Shown here: positions 24,427-31,621 of the stretch, one piece after another
How the letters are laid out: each line of letters starts with the position of its first letter
How positions within the stretch are numbered: the first letter of the stretch is position 1
Position numbers and translations under genes: made by a program
Notes under the pieces: model-generated
What the model was told of the DNA's origin: nothing
The model's input: the letters and a program-made list of their open reading frames with translations, nothing else
The model's database searches: none
Source: Caulobacter vibrioides
Lineage (GTDB): Bacteria > Pseudomonadota > Alphaproteobacteria > Caulobacterales > Caulobacteraceae
NCBI RefSeq assembly: GCF_002858865.1
Contig: NZ_PJRR01000020.1
Span: 1-43,962 of the forward strand
Direction of reading: 5' to 3'
DNA length: 43,962 bases

Positions 24427-24591
24427 CAAGTCCTCCTCACGAGGCGACTAGGGCCTCGGACGATGGGGTACGCGACAGGACTGAAGACGGGCCTCCTTCC
24501 TACGGTAATTCAGGGAATCGCCATTCATTCCCGAACGCACCGAAAGGATGATCCGACTCAGCGACAGAACCAAGACATCTATGGCTCAAGG

Positions 24592-25233
24592 TCAAAATGG
24601 CGCGATTTCGCGTCGTTTGACGGCGCCGTAACACGCCCAGAGCAGATGGGCGGCGACGCCCCGGTAGGGCCGCCAGAGCTCGGCGCGGGCATAGGCCTGC
24701 TTTTCGGTCGGGCGGGTCTCGGCCCTGTCGACCCAGCGCATCGCTTCCTGCAGCGCCACATCACCGCCGGGGAACAGATCCAGCCGCCCTTGCGTGAACA
24801 TCAGAAAGACCTCGGCCGTCCATCGGCCCACGCCCTTGATGGCGGTCAGGGCTGCGATGGCCTCTTCGTCGGATAGCGCGCGCAAGGCGTCGAAATCGCA
24901 GGCTCCGGAGAGATGGGCCTCGGCGATGGCGCGGGCATAGCGGGCCTTCGGTTGCGAGAGGCCCAGCGTGCGCAGGTAGGCCTCATCACGATCCGCGACG
25001 ATTTCAGGCGTCATCTCCGGCAGCCCGGCCTCGACACGCGCCCAGATCGCCGCCGCCGAGGCCAGCGAGACCTGCTGCTGCACGATCATCTTCAAAAGCC
25101 CGGGGAAGCCGCCCAGACCCATCCGCCAGGCGAAGGGCGGCGTCACCGCCTCCACCGCCGCCAAGGCCGGATCGGCGGCGGCCAGAGACCTGCGGGCGGC
25201 CAGGATCGCATCGGCGGAAGGCGGTTCGAACAT
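24592..25233 (-). CDS. DNA-3-methyladenine glycosylase II-type protein
   Basis: A 213-residue base-excision glycosylase of the HhH-GPD superfamily that would remove alkylated bases from DNA. The helix-hairpin-helix is LTAIKGVGRWTAEVFLMF and the catalytic Asp is in FPGGDVALQEA. The N-terminal FPGLLKMIVQQQVSLASAAA is the usual substrate-pocket helix. It lacks the extra N-terminal domain of E. coli AlkA, which is common in alphaproteobacteria. Its stop is at 24592 and the Gre-like gene lies 51 bases upstream on the same strand. No clear SOS or Ada box was found. Confidence 0.9.
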   Translation of the reverse strand: MFEPPSADAILAARRSLAAADPALAAVEAVTPPFAWRMGLGGFPGLLKMIVQQQVSLASAAAIWARVEAGLPEMTPEIVADRDEAYLRTLGLSQPKARYARAIAEAHLSGACDFDALRALSDEEAIAALTAIKGVGRWTAEVFLMFTQGRLDLFPGGDVALQEAMRWVDRAETRPTEKQAYARAELWRPYRGVAAHLLWACYGAVKRREIAPF

Positions 25234-25284
25234 GCGAACTTGGTCGCTCTAGCAGCGGCCGGGCACAACCCGAAACTTGCGGGC

Positions 25285-25767
25285 CTACGCGATCGCCGTG
25301 ATCTCGATCTCGCCGCCGGGCGCGGGGGAGACCTCGCCGACCGCCTTGCCGAGCAGCGCCCGGGCGATCGGCGCGATGTAGGAGATTGTCCCCTTGGCGG
25401 GATCGGCCTGATCCTCGCCGACGATGCGGAAGGTCTGCACGCGGCCATCCTCGCGCTCGAACGTCACGCGGTCGCCGAACTGCACGAAGGACTTGGCGGG
25501 GTCGCGCTCCATCAGCTGAGCGGTGGCCCGGCGCGCGGACCAGTAGCGGAGGTCCCGCGTGGCGCGGGCCATGGCCGTGCGGTCGCCATCGGCCGCGCCG
25601 CCGGCGCTCTGGGCGGCGGCGTAGGCGGCGCGGGCGTCAGCCAGCGCGCGCTCGATCTCGGCGAGGCCATCGGCCGTCACCAGGTTGGGATGGGGGGAAA
25701 TCGGACGATCCGGCAGGTCGGCGGCGAAGGCTTCGCTGTCGCCTTCCTTGGTGAAGGCGACGCTCAT
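25285..25767 (-). CDS. GreA/GreB family transcription factor-like protein
   Basis: A 160-residue protein with an N-terminal coiled region (LAEIERALADARAAYAAA) and a C-terminal FKBP-like GreA/GreB domain (FVQFGDRVTFEREDGRVQTFRIVGEDQADP, GKAVGEVSPAPGG). Gre factors bind the RNA polymerase secondary channel and promote transcript cleavage. The N-terminal hairpin tip here is short and less acidic, so it may be a Gre-like regulator such as Rnk or a GreB variant rather than GreA. It is transcribed toward the DNA glycosylase gene. Confidence 0.85.
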   Translation of the reverse strand: MSVAFTKEGDSEAFAADLPDRPISPHPNLVTADGLAEIERALADARAAYAAAQSAGGAADGDRTAMARATRDLRYWSARRATAQLMERDPAKSFVQFGDRVTFEREDGRVQTFRIVGEDQADPAKGTISYIAPIARALLGKAVGEVSPAPGGEIEITAIA

Positions 25768-25899
25768 GGCCGGAAGAACTCGTGGATCATGAAAAAGGCC
25801 CGCGACGCGTCAAACAGATGAGCGCCAGGGGGGCTAACGCGTCCGGTTCTGGTTAGCTCCGCCGAGGCGGAGGTTCAAGCCGGGCGACGCGGAACACGG

Positions 25900-25927
25900 C
25901 GGTGGGCGGCCCAAGGCCTGCCCACCG
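25900..25927. terminator. Hairpin after the 36-residue microprotein gene
   Basis: CGGTGGGC pairs with GCCCACCG, with an inner GGCC/GGCC stem and one bulge. It begins 18 bases after the microprotein stop on the minus strand. It lacks a clear T-run. Confidence 0.5.
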
Positions 25928-25944
25928 ATCGCGACTTGTCGGCT

Positions 25945-26055
25945 TTAGAGAACCACGCCGAAGATAGCGGCGGCGACGCCCAAAGCGATGACAAGGAAAT
26001 AGCCGGCGGCCATGCGGTCGAAGGCGGTTTCAAAGGCGTTCAGCGTGCGGTTCAT
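25945..26055 (-). CDS. 36-residue single-span membrane microprotein
   Basis: An ATG at 26055 preceded by GAGGGA nine bases upstream opens a 37-codon frame ending TAA 25945-25947. The peptide begins MNRTLNAFETAFDRMAAGYF and continues with VIALGVAAAIFGVVL, so a short amphipathic or basic N-terminus leads into one membrane helix. A GC hairpin follows 18 bases after the stop. It is divergent from a TetR gene across 167 bases that hold a long palindrome. It could be a small membrane regulator or a complex subunit. It matches no family that I know. Confidence 0.65.
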   Translation of the reverse strand: MNRTLNAFETAFDRMAAGYFLVIALGVAAAIFGVVL

Positions 26056-26149
26056 GATGGAAGTCCCTCATTTTGGCTTGCCCCGACCCCCTGTGGGTCA
26101 TCGCCCTCGAAAGTTACGAGGCGATCTGGACAGTGCTTAGATAGCACCA

Positions 26150-26188
26150 ATCTGAACGCCGTCAAGATGGTCTTTACAGCGTTTAGAT
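26150..26188. promoter_or_regulatory. Imperfect 39-base palindrome, candidate TetR operator
   Basis: ATCTGAACGC and GCGTTTAGAT are near-matching arms (nine of ten) spaced by 19 bases, and matches continue into the spacer (GTcAAGA/TCTTtAC). It is 35 bases before the TetR start, in AT-richer DNA. A separate GTGCT-TAGAT-AGCAC palindrome lies just left at 26133-26147. Autoregulation and control of the divergent microprotein gene are plausible. Confidence 0.55.
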
Positions 26189-26222
26189 GAAATTTTAGAA
26201 AGCTATGGTTAGAGTGAGGCCG

Positions 26223-26852
26223 ATGAGCACAGCGACCGCCGAATCCCGCCCCTATCACCATGGCGATCTGAGCCGCGCCCTGATCGACGCGGCGCGGAAG
26301 ATTCTGGAGACCGAGGGTCCCGCCGCCCTGTCCCTGCGGGCGGTCGCGCGGGAAGCCGGCGTCAGTCCCGCCGCGCCCTATCACCATTTCAAGGACAAGG
26401 CCGAGCTGCTGGAAGCCGTGGCCCACGAGGGCTGGCACGAGCTCGACGCCGCGCTCTCGAAGGCCCGCGGCGAAACCGACAACGCCCGCGACCAGATGAC
26501 CAATCTGGGCGTGGCCTATGTCTGCTTCGCGCGCGACAATCCGGCGCTCTATCGCGTGATGTACGACCGCTCGCGAGACAAGGACGCCCTGCCCGACCAG
26601 TTGAAGGACGACGGGGCCTATTGCCAGGTCCGCGACACGATCGCCGAGAACAGCGGCGGCCGCGCCACCGAGATCGATCTGGAGCTTGCCACCATCGCCG
26701 CCTGGTGCGCGGGCCATGGCCTGGCCGAAATGATCAGCTTCAAGCAGTTCGCCCCGCTCAAGGACCTGCTCGGCGGCGAGGAAGCCTTCCTGCGCGCCGT
26801 CTTCGAGCACCTGGGCATGTTCGCCAAGGTCATCGACAGGGACCCGGCTTGA
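26223..26852 (+). CDS. TetR family transcriptional regulator
   Basis: A 209-residue regulator. The N-terminal HTH spans about residues 12-60: HHGDLSRALIDAARKILETE, then LSLRAVAREAGVSPAAPYHHF with the recognition helix. The remaining helices form the ligand and dimer domain (WHG domain-like: ARDNPALYRVMYDRS). The start at 26223 is preceded by GTGAGG; an in-frame ATG at 26205 would add six residues. Its stop overlaps the gluQ start as TTGA. The divergent side carries a microprotein gene, the likeliest target besides itself. The ligand is unknown. Confidence 0.88.
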   Translation: MSTATAESRPYHHGDLSRALIDAARKILETEGPAALSLRAVAREAGVSPAAPYHHFKDKAELLEAVAHEGWHELDAALSKARGETDNARDQMTNLGVAYVCFARDNPALYRVMYDRSRDKDALPDQLKDDGAYCQVRDTIAENSGGRATEIDLELATIAAWCAGHGLAEMISFKQFAPLKDLLGGEEAFLRAVFEHLGMFAKVIDRDPA

Positions 26853-27688
26853 CGCTCGTCACCCGGTTCGCGCCTTCGCCCACGGGCTATCTGCATCGCG
26901 GCCACGCCTATTCCGCGCTGACCGCGTTCGAGGCGGCGCGACGAGCGGGCGGACGGTTCATTCTCCGTATCGAGGACATCGACGCCACCCGTTGCCGGCC
27001 GGAGTACGAGGCGGCGATCCTTGAGGATCTCGCCTGGCTGGGCCTGAACTGGGAAGCGCCCGTGCGCCGACAGTCCGAGCACCTGGCCGACTACGAGGCG
27101 GCCATCGCGGGCCTGCGCGACCGGGGTCTGGTCTATCGCTGCTTCAAGACCCGCAAAGAGATCGACATCGGGCGCGCGCCGCACGAGCCCGCTATCGCCT
27201 ATGTCGGCGCACCGCTCGGCGCTGACGAGGAAGCCCAACGGCTGGCGCGCGGCGAGCCTTTCGCCTGGCGGCTGTCTCTGGCCGCAGCCCGTGAGGCCCT
27301 CGGCGGCTTTGATCACCTCGGCTTCTTGGAGGACGGCGCAGACGGATCGTCACCGCGCACAGTCCAAGCCCTGCCCGAAACGGCGGGCGACATCGTCCTG
27401 GCCCGCAAGGATGTCGGTGTGGCCTACCACCTGGCGGTCGTCCATGACGACGCGCTGCAAGGGGTCACCCATGTGATCCGGGGCGAGGACCTGTTCGAGG
27501 CCACCCATATCCAGCGTCTGCTGCAGGCCCTGCTGGGCCTGCCGACCCCGATCTATCGCCACCACGGCCTGCTGACCGGGCCTGACGGCAAACGCTACGC
27601 CAAGCGCGACAAGGCCCAGACCCTGCGGGAGCTCCGGGCGTCGGGCGTGAGCGCCGCGGCGCTGCGCGCGGAACTTGGCTTTTCCTAG
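26849..27688 (+). CDS. gluQ: Glutamyl-Q tRNA(Asp) synthetase
   Basis: A 279-residue paralogue of the glutamyl-tRNA synthetase catalytic domain, without an anticodon-binding domain. It attaches glutamate to queuosine in tRNA(Asp). It starts at TTG 26849 with RFAPSPTGYLHRGH, where HRGH replaces HIGH, followed by ALTAFEAARRAGGRFILRIEDID. The second signature is KRYAKRDKAQTL in place of KMSKS. The zinc-binding cysteines of YadB are mostly absent, as in some family members. TTGA overlap couples it to the TetR gene; a functional link is not obvious and the pairing may be accidental. Confidence 0.93.
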   Translation: MTLVTRFAPSPTGYLHRGHAYSALTAFEAARRAGGRFILRIEDIDATRCRPEYEAAILEDLAWLGLNWEAPVRRQSEHLADYEAAIAGLRDRGLVYRCFKTRKEIDIGRAPHEPAIAYVGAPLGADEEAQRLARGEPFAWRLSLAAAREALGGFDHLGFLEDGADGSSPRTVQALPETAGDIVLARKDVGVAYHLAVVHDDALQGVTHVIRGEDLFEATHIQRLLQALLGLPTPIYRHHGLLTGPDGKRYAKRDKAQTLRELRASGVSAAALRAELGFS

Positions 27689-27697
27689 AACCCCGAT

Positions 27698-27819
27698 CCT
27701 CCCGGCGAACGCCGGGACCCAGATCGAAGCCGCCGACGTCTTTCCGCTCAGCCCAAAGAGATGTCGCACCATGCCTGACCGCCCCGGGTGAATCTGGGCC
27801 CCGGCCTTCGCCGGGGAGG
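27698..27819. repeat. Intergenic inverted repeat with AGATC/GATTC..CTGGG arms
   Basis: CCCGGCGAACGCCGGGACCCAGAT on the left is answered by GAATCTGGGCCCCGGCC and TTCGCCGGGGAGG on the right, with about 65 bases between. Each arm also contains its own small hairpin. The spacer holds no supported gene. It lies between the convergent gluQ and HTH genes. The words GGGACCCAG and CTGGG..CCCGG overlap the TGTCATCCCGG family, so it may be a diverged relative. Confidence 0.65.
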
Positions 27820-27834
27820 TCGGATGGACTTGGA

Positions 27835-28146
27835 TCAGCCCCCGCCCGCCTGCTCCACCAACTGACCCATGGCCCTCAGATAGCTTGAAAAGGCCGCGCG
27901 TCCGGTGTCGGTGAGCCGCACCCGGGTCAGAGGCTTGCGGCCAACGAAGCTCTTGTCGATCGACACGTAACCCGCCTCCTCCAGCTTGCGCAGGTGGATT
28001 GAGAGATTGCCTTGGGTGACCTCGAGCACGTCCTTGAGCTCGGTGAAATCGGCCACCTCGGCGCTGGCCAGATAGGCGACGATGCCCAGCCGCACCCGGC
28101 CATGGATCACGTCGTCCAGCCCGCTGATGTCGAACTTGGGGGCCAC
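27835..28146 (-). CDS. ArsR/PadR-like winged-helix transcriptional regulator
   Basis: A 103-residue protein starting at GTG 28146 behind GAGG. It is a compact winged helix: GLDDVIHGRVRLGIVAYLAS, FTELKDVLEVTQGNLSIHLRKLEEAGYVSIDKSFVGRKPLTRVRLTDTGR, matching the one-domain transcriptional regulators of the HTH_34 type. It lies eight bases after its upstream membrane-protein neighbour, and such pairs (small HTH plus integral membrane protein) are common in bacteria and often self-regulated. No metal-binding cysteines of classic ArsR are present. Confidence 0.88.
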   Translation of the reverse strand: MAPKFDISGLDDVIHGRVRLGIVAYLASAEVADFTELKDVLEVTQGNLSIHLRKLEEAGYVSIDKSFVGRKPLTRVRLTDTGRAAFSSYLRAMGQLVEQAGGG

Positions 28147-28154
28147 GGAGCGCC

Positions 28155-28787
28155 TCAGGCCGCCGACCGCATGGCCTGGCGCATCATGTAGAAGCCCGGG
28201 GCCGCCATGAACGCGAACAGGCCAAAGCTGGCGATCAGCAGGTAAAGGTCCGCCCGCTCGATCAGCAGGCCCATGGCCACGCCCGAGACGAGCCACCCCA
28301 GGGCGACGACCAGCATCCACATCCGCCGGCGGAGCACATAGATCACCTGCCACACCGCGCCCTGCAGGATGAACACCACCGCCGGATGGAACAGCCAGTA
28401 GTGGAAGTCCTTGTGACGCGAGGCGGCGGCGGCGAAGACGATGATCAGGGCCAGGTTCGCCACGCCCGTCGCCTGGAACGCCGCATTGACCGCCCGGTTG
28501 GTGACGCCGCGCTGCGGGTTCTTGTGATCCTTGATGATGACGATGATCATCAGCACCAGGAAGATCACCGTCGGCGCCCAGGCCAGGATCAGGTTGCCGA
28601 GGCCGCCAAGGCCGATCAGCCCGCGCTCCTGGACGACATAGATCAAGGACTGGAGGCCATAGAGCAACCCGGCCGCGCCGTAGAGCGCCCCGCCGGCGAC
28701 GCCCAGCCCGCCGCGTTCCTGCGAGCCATCGGCGAGGCCGCGCAGGAAAGCCAGGTCGTCCTGGACGCTCTTCAAGTCTTTGCTCAT
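28155..28787 (-). CDS. Multi-span membrane protein paired with the HTH regulator
   Basis: A 210-residue membrane protein with about six hydrophobic spans. A soluble N-terminus (MSKDLKSVQDDLAFLRGLAD) precedes AGGALYGAAGLLYGLQSLIY, NLILAWAPTVIFLVLMIIVI and later spans that end in FYMMRQAMRSAA. GAGGGG lies seven bases before ATG 28787. It is between an acyltransferase gene and the HTH gene with short gaps (32 and 8 bases), so the three may form one operon. The family is unknown to me; the pairing with an HTH protein suggests a sensor or target of that regulator. Confidence 0.82.
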   Translation of the reverse strand: MSKDLKSVQDDLAFLRGLADGSQERGGLGVAGGALYGAAGLLYGLQSLIYVVQERGLIGLGGLGNLILAWAPTVIFLVLMIIVIIKDHKNPQRGVTNRAVNAAFQATGVANLALIIVFAAAASRHKDFHYWLFHPAVVFILQGAVWQVIYVLRRRMWMLVVALGWLVSGVAMGLLIERADLYLLIASFGLFAFMAAPGFYMMRQAMRSAA

Positions 28788-28819
28788 GTCGGCCCCTCTC
28801 AGCGCGGCATCATGGACGG

Positions 28820-30037
28820 TCACAGGATTCGACCCAACAGCGGCAGGCGGCGAAGCGCCATGGTCAGGATCCAGCTCAGCAGGGTGGCCCCGACGAACAC
28901 CGCCGCGCCCTTGGCCAGTCCGCCCCAGGCCTGCGGCAGAAGCAGCCACGCCAGCCAGGCCGTGAAGACGTAGTGGGTCAGGTACATGCCGTAGGCGTTG
29001 GCCTGCAGGCTCGCCGCCACTGGACCGGTCTTCTTCACGAAGCGCAGGAAGGTCGCCAGGGCCGCGAAGGACAGGGTGGCGCAGGCCAGGGCGAACATCA
29101 CGCCGCCGCCGATATCCAGCGCCACGCGCGGCGGCGGCTTGGGCGAGAAGGCCATGATGATCACCGCGATCACGCCGACGACGGGCAGGATCGGCGCGGC
29201 CTGCCAGGCCCACCAGCGCTTGGCGAGCTTGCCTTCAGAGTCGGTCAGACCCTGGCCGACGCCCGCAGCACCGACCGCGACGCCGGCCAGGAAGTAGACG
29301 AAGTAGTGAACGACGCGCGAGGTCTGGACGGTGAAGGGGCCCAGCTGCGTCCAGTGCATGAAGGTGAAGGTCGCGCTCATCGGGATGTAGGCCACAGCGC
29401 TGGCGATCACGAGACCCAGGAAGAACAGGCCGGGCTTGCGATCCGCGCCCCGGACCAGCCGGCCCAGGGCGTCGATCACGCCCGGCGCGATGAGGTTGAG
29501 TAAGGTTATGACGGCGCCAAAGGCCAGCAGCACCCACAGGAACCAGGCCGGACCGCTGGGCCAGGACGGCAGGTCGAGCCAGGCGCTTGCAAAGCCGGCG
29601 AGGGAGACATCCCCACCCGCCTGCAGCCACGCCGGGAAATAGGCCAGCGGCGCCAGCAGGCCGGCGGCCAGCACGAACGGAACGCCCAGTCGCGCGGCCC
29701 TTCCGCCCAGGAAGCCGCCATTCCCCTTGGCCCGCAGGCCATCGGCGACGAACAGCCCCGAGATGAAGAACATCAGCGACATGAAGAAGAGGTCGTTGAT
29801 CAGGGTCAGCAGCCCAAACAGCTCGAACTTCTGCGGATCGCGGACCGGGAAGGCCTGCCAAAGGTAAGGGGCCTGGCTGAAGTCGCCGATGGGCGGCGGG
29901 TTGGGCGTGTAGGCCAGCACCGTGTGGTGAGCGATCACCAGCAGCGTGACAAAGGCGCGCAAGGCGCCGATCGGGGCGTTGCGGCCGCCGATCTCTGCGA
30001 TCGTCGATCGTTCGGTGGCGCTGATGGGCGCGTGCAT
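28820..30037 (-). CDS. Acyltransferase 3 family integral membrane protein
   Basis: A 405-residue protein of the acyltransferase 3 (OafA/OpgC-like) family with about ten membrane spans. The N-terminal catalytic region shows GALRAFVTLLVIAHHTVLAY, with the conserved His, then SLMFFISGLFVADGL and the basic GGRAARLGVPFVLAAGLL loop. Members move acyl groups onto cell-envelope carbohydrates or act in succinylation of glucans. GGGAG lies about seven bases before ATG 30037. The downstream membrane protein and HTH genes follow closely. Acceptor and donor are unknown. Confidence 0.9.
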   Translation of the reverse strand: MHAPISATERSTIAEIGGRNAPIGALRAFVTLLVIAHHTVLAYTPNPPPIGDFSQAPYLWQAFPVRDPQKFELFGLLTLINDLFFMSLMFFISGLFVADGLRAKGNGGFLGGRAARLGVPFVLAAGLLAPLAYFPAWLQAGGDVSLAGFASAWLDLPSWPSGPAWFLWVLLAFGAVITLLNLIAPGVIDALGRLVRGADRKPGLFFLGLVIASAVAYIPMSATFTFMHWTQLGPFTVQTSRVVHYFVYFLAGVAVGAAGVGQGLTDSEGKLAKRWWAWQAAPILPVVGVIAVIIMAFSPKPPPRVALDIGGGVMFALACATLSFAALATFLRFVKKTGPVAASLQANAYGMYLTHYVFTAWLAWLLLPQAWGGLAKGAAVFVGATLLSWILTMALRRLPLLGRIL

Positions 30038-30127
30038 GGGTTGGCTCCCGTTCCTCAAGTGGCCGCACCATGGATCAACAAGTTTGTTTTGTAAACTAGT
30101 CTGCCGAACCCCTTGCATCTCTCACCG

Positions 30128-30227
30128 TGTCATCCCGGGCGGCGAAGCCGACCCGGGACCCAGGGGCCAAGCGCAGTGCGGTCGCCCCTGGGTCCCGGCT
30201 CTCCGCTTCGCTGCGGCCGGGATGACA
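30128..30227. repeat. Intergenic palindromic repeat, TGTCATCCCGG family (copy 2)
   Basis: It begins TGTCATCCCGG, has inner arms CGGGACCCAGGGG and CCCCTGGGTCCCGG, and ends GGCCGGGATGACA, the same layout as 8343-8455 with diverged spacers. It lies upstream of the acyltransferase gene and after the GNAT gene, both on the minus strand, so it sits between two transcription units rather than at a convergent end. Confidence 0.85.
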
Positions 30228-30263
30228 CGGATTAGTGGTGTGAATTTGCGGATGTTCTGGCGC

Positions 30264-30992
30264 TCATCGCGCCCAGTAGCGATACCGATAGGCCGGCTCG
30301 AAACCCTCGTCGGCATAGAGGGCGATAGCCGGCGCGTTGTCGGCCTCGACCTGAAGCCACGCGCGATCCGCCCCCAGGGTCGCAGCCTCGGCCAGCAAGG
30401 CGCGCAGCACCAGGCGGGCCAAGCCCTGGCGACGATGGGCCGGGGCGGTGCGCATGCCGAAGACCCCGGCCAAGCCGCCGCTGACGGCGCTGGCGCCGAT
30501 CGCCGCCGGCGCGCCATCGATGTCGAGACGTGCGAACCGCGCGGGCGCCGGGATTCGCCGGAGGGTCTCCAGACGCTCGCGGCCGTCTTCGGGGTCGCCG
30601 GCGGTGGCGGTGAACACCGCCTCGAAGGCGTCGTCGGGCGTCGTCGAGACGACCACACGATCGCTCCCCTGCCCGCCGGTCGGGCCCAGCATGACCAGGG
30701 TTTCCTTGGTCGGCGCATAGCCGCGCGCGGCGAGCCGGTGGTCGAGGTCCGCGGGCGCGAAGACGCCGTCCGTCAGCTTGAAGCGCGGCGGCAGGCCGCG
30801 CGCCTGCAGCCAGGCCTCGACCGCCGCAATGGCCTCATCGACGTCGCGATCGGGCGCGCCCAGCGGCCAGCAGGCGTTGATGCGCATCGAATAGCCCGCA
30901 GACGCATTGAGCCGCCAGCCGCCCAGGACAGCCCGCTCCCGCGCGGGCCAGGCGTCGTCGGCCAGCGGCTCCAGCCGCGCCGGATCAATCAC
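30264..30992 (-). CDS. GNAT family N-acetyltransferase
   Basis: A 242-residue acetyltransferase with a poorly conserved N-terminal half and a C-terminal GNAT domain. Motif A is GVFGMRTAPAHRRQGLARLV, containing the R-R-x-G-x-A pyrophosphate loop for acetyl-CoA, and motif B is LQVEADNAPAIALYADEGFE. The N-terminal half (WRLNASAGYSMRINACWPLG) resembles the first domain of tandem GNAT proteins. Its ATG overlaps the stop of the TlpA-like gene. The acceptor is unknown. Confidence 0.9.
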   Translation of the reverse strand: MIDPARLEPLADDAWPARERAVLGGWRLNASAGYSMRINACWPLGAPDRDVDEAIAAVEAWLQARGLPPRFKLTDGVFAPADLDHRLAARGYAPTKETLVMLGPTGGQGSDRVVVSTTPDDAFEAVFTATAGDPEDGRERLETLRRIPAPARFARLDIDGAPAAIGASAVSGGLAGVFGMRTAPAHRRQGLARLVLRALLAEAATLGADRAWLQVEADNAPAIALYADEGFEPAYRYRYWAR

Positions 30993-31621
30993 TTCTCGGC
31001 CAGGAGCTTTTCGACGATTCCCCGCACCTCGGGCGCCGACCAGTCGGCCGGCCCGGCCAGGCGCGCGCGCTCACGGCCCTGACGGTCATAGATGATCGTC
31101 GTCGGATAGCCCTGGGCGCGCGGCTGCAGATCGAAGGACAGCTTGTAGGAGGGGTCGCGATAGGTGACGAGCGGCGGGTTGGCCGCCATCTCTTCGCGGA
31201 CGAGGTTCAGATCGCTGTCGCGGTCGACGCTGATCGGCAGCACGGTGACCGGCTGGGTGGCGTAGGCGGCCTGGAGCTTGGCCAGGGTGGGCATCTCGGC
31301 CTTGCACGGCGCACACCAGGTCGCCCACAGGTTCATGACCACCACGCGCCCCTTGAAGTCGGCCAGGGTCGTGGGCTTGCCGTCCATCGAGGTGAAGACC
31401 GTCGTCGGCGCAGGACGCGGCGTGGCGGGCACGTCCAGCTTCTCGAAGGCGCCCTTCTTGAATTCTGTGAGGTCGGCGGGACCAGAGGGTTTGAACGAAG
31501 CCGACGCGATGACGTATAGAACCGCCGCGACGCCCAAGAGGATGACGCCCGCCAGCGCCATTCTCATGGGATTACGCTTCTTGGCTTCCTCGCCGTTCTG
31601 ACCCGACTGGACTTCGTTCAT
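30989..31621 (-). CDS. tlpA: TlpA-like membrane-anchored thioredoxin
   Basis: A 210-residue membrane-anchored thioredoxin. A cytosolic start ([17 protein letters not shown]) is followed by one membrane helix ([20 protein letters not shown]), placing the domain in the periplasm. The active site is Trp-Cys103-Ala-Pro-Cys106 in [15 protein letters not shown]. The insert-type fold with a late cis-proline segment GYPTTIIYD fits TlpA/ResA reductases that keep apocytochromes or copper-site thiols reduced. Its start codon abuts the argH start on the other strand with no base between (CAT|ATG at 31619-31624). A shorter start at 31567 is possible. Confidence 0.9.
   Translation of the reverse strand: MNEVQSGQNGEEAKKRNPMRMALAGVILLGVAAVLYVIASASFKPSGPADLTEFKKGAFEKLDVPATPRPAPTTVFTSMDGKPTTLADFKGRVVVMNLWATWCAPCKAEMPTLAKLQAAYATQPVTVLPISVDRDSDLNLVREEMAANPPLVTYRDPSYKLSFDLQPRAQGYPTTIIYDRQGRERARLAGPADWSAPEVRGIVEKLLAEK

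Noticed and set aside
24427..24591. A 25-codon frame (minus strand) upstream of the HNH gene
   Set aside because: No ribosome binding site and no plausible peptide features; treated as leader DNA.
25228..25239. GAAC-N4-GAAC at the alkA-type gene start, considered as an SOS box
   Set aside because: Alphaproteobacterial LexA sites need GTTC-N7-GTTC or GAAC-N7-GAAC spacing, which is not met.
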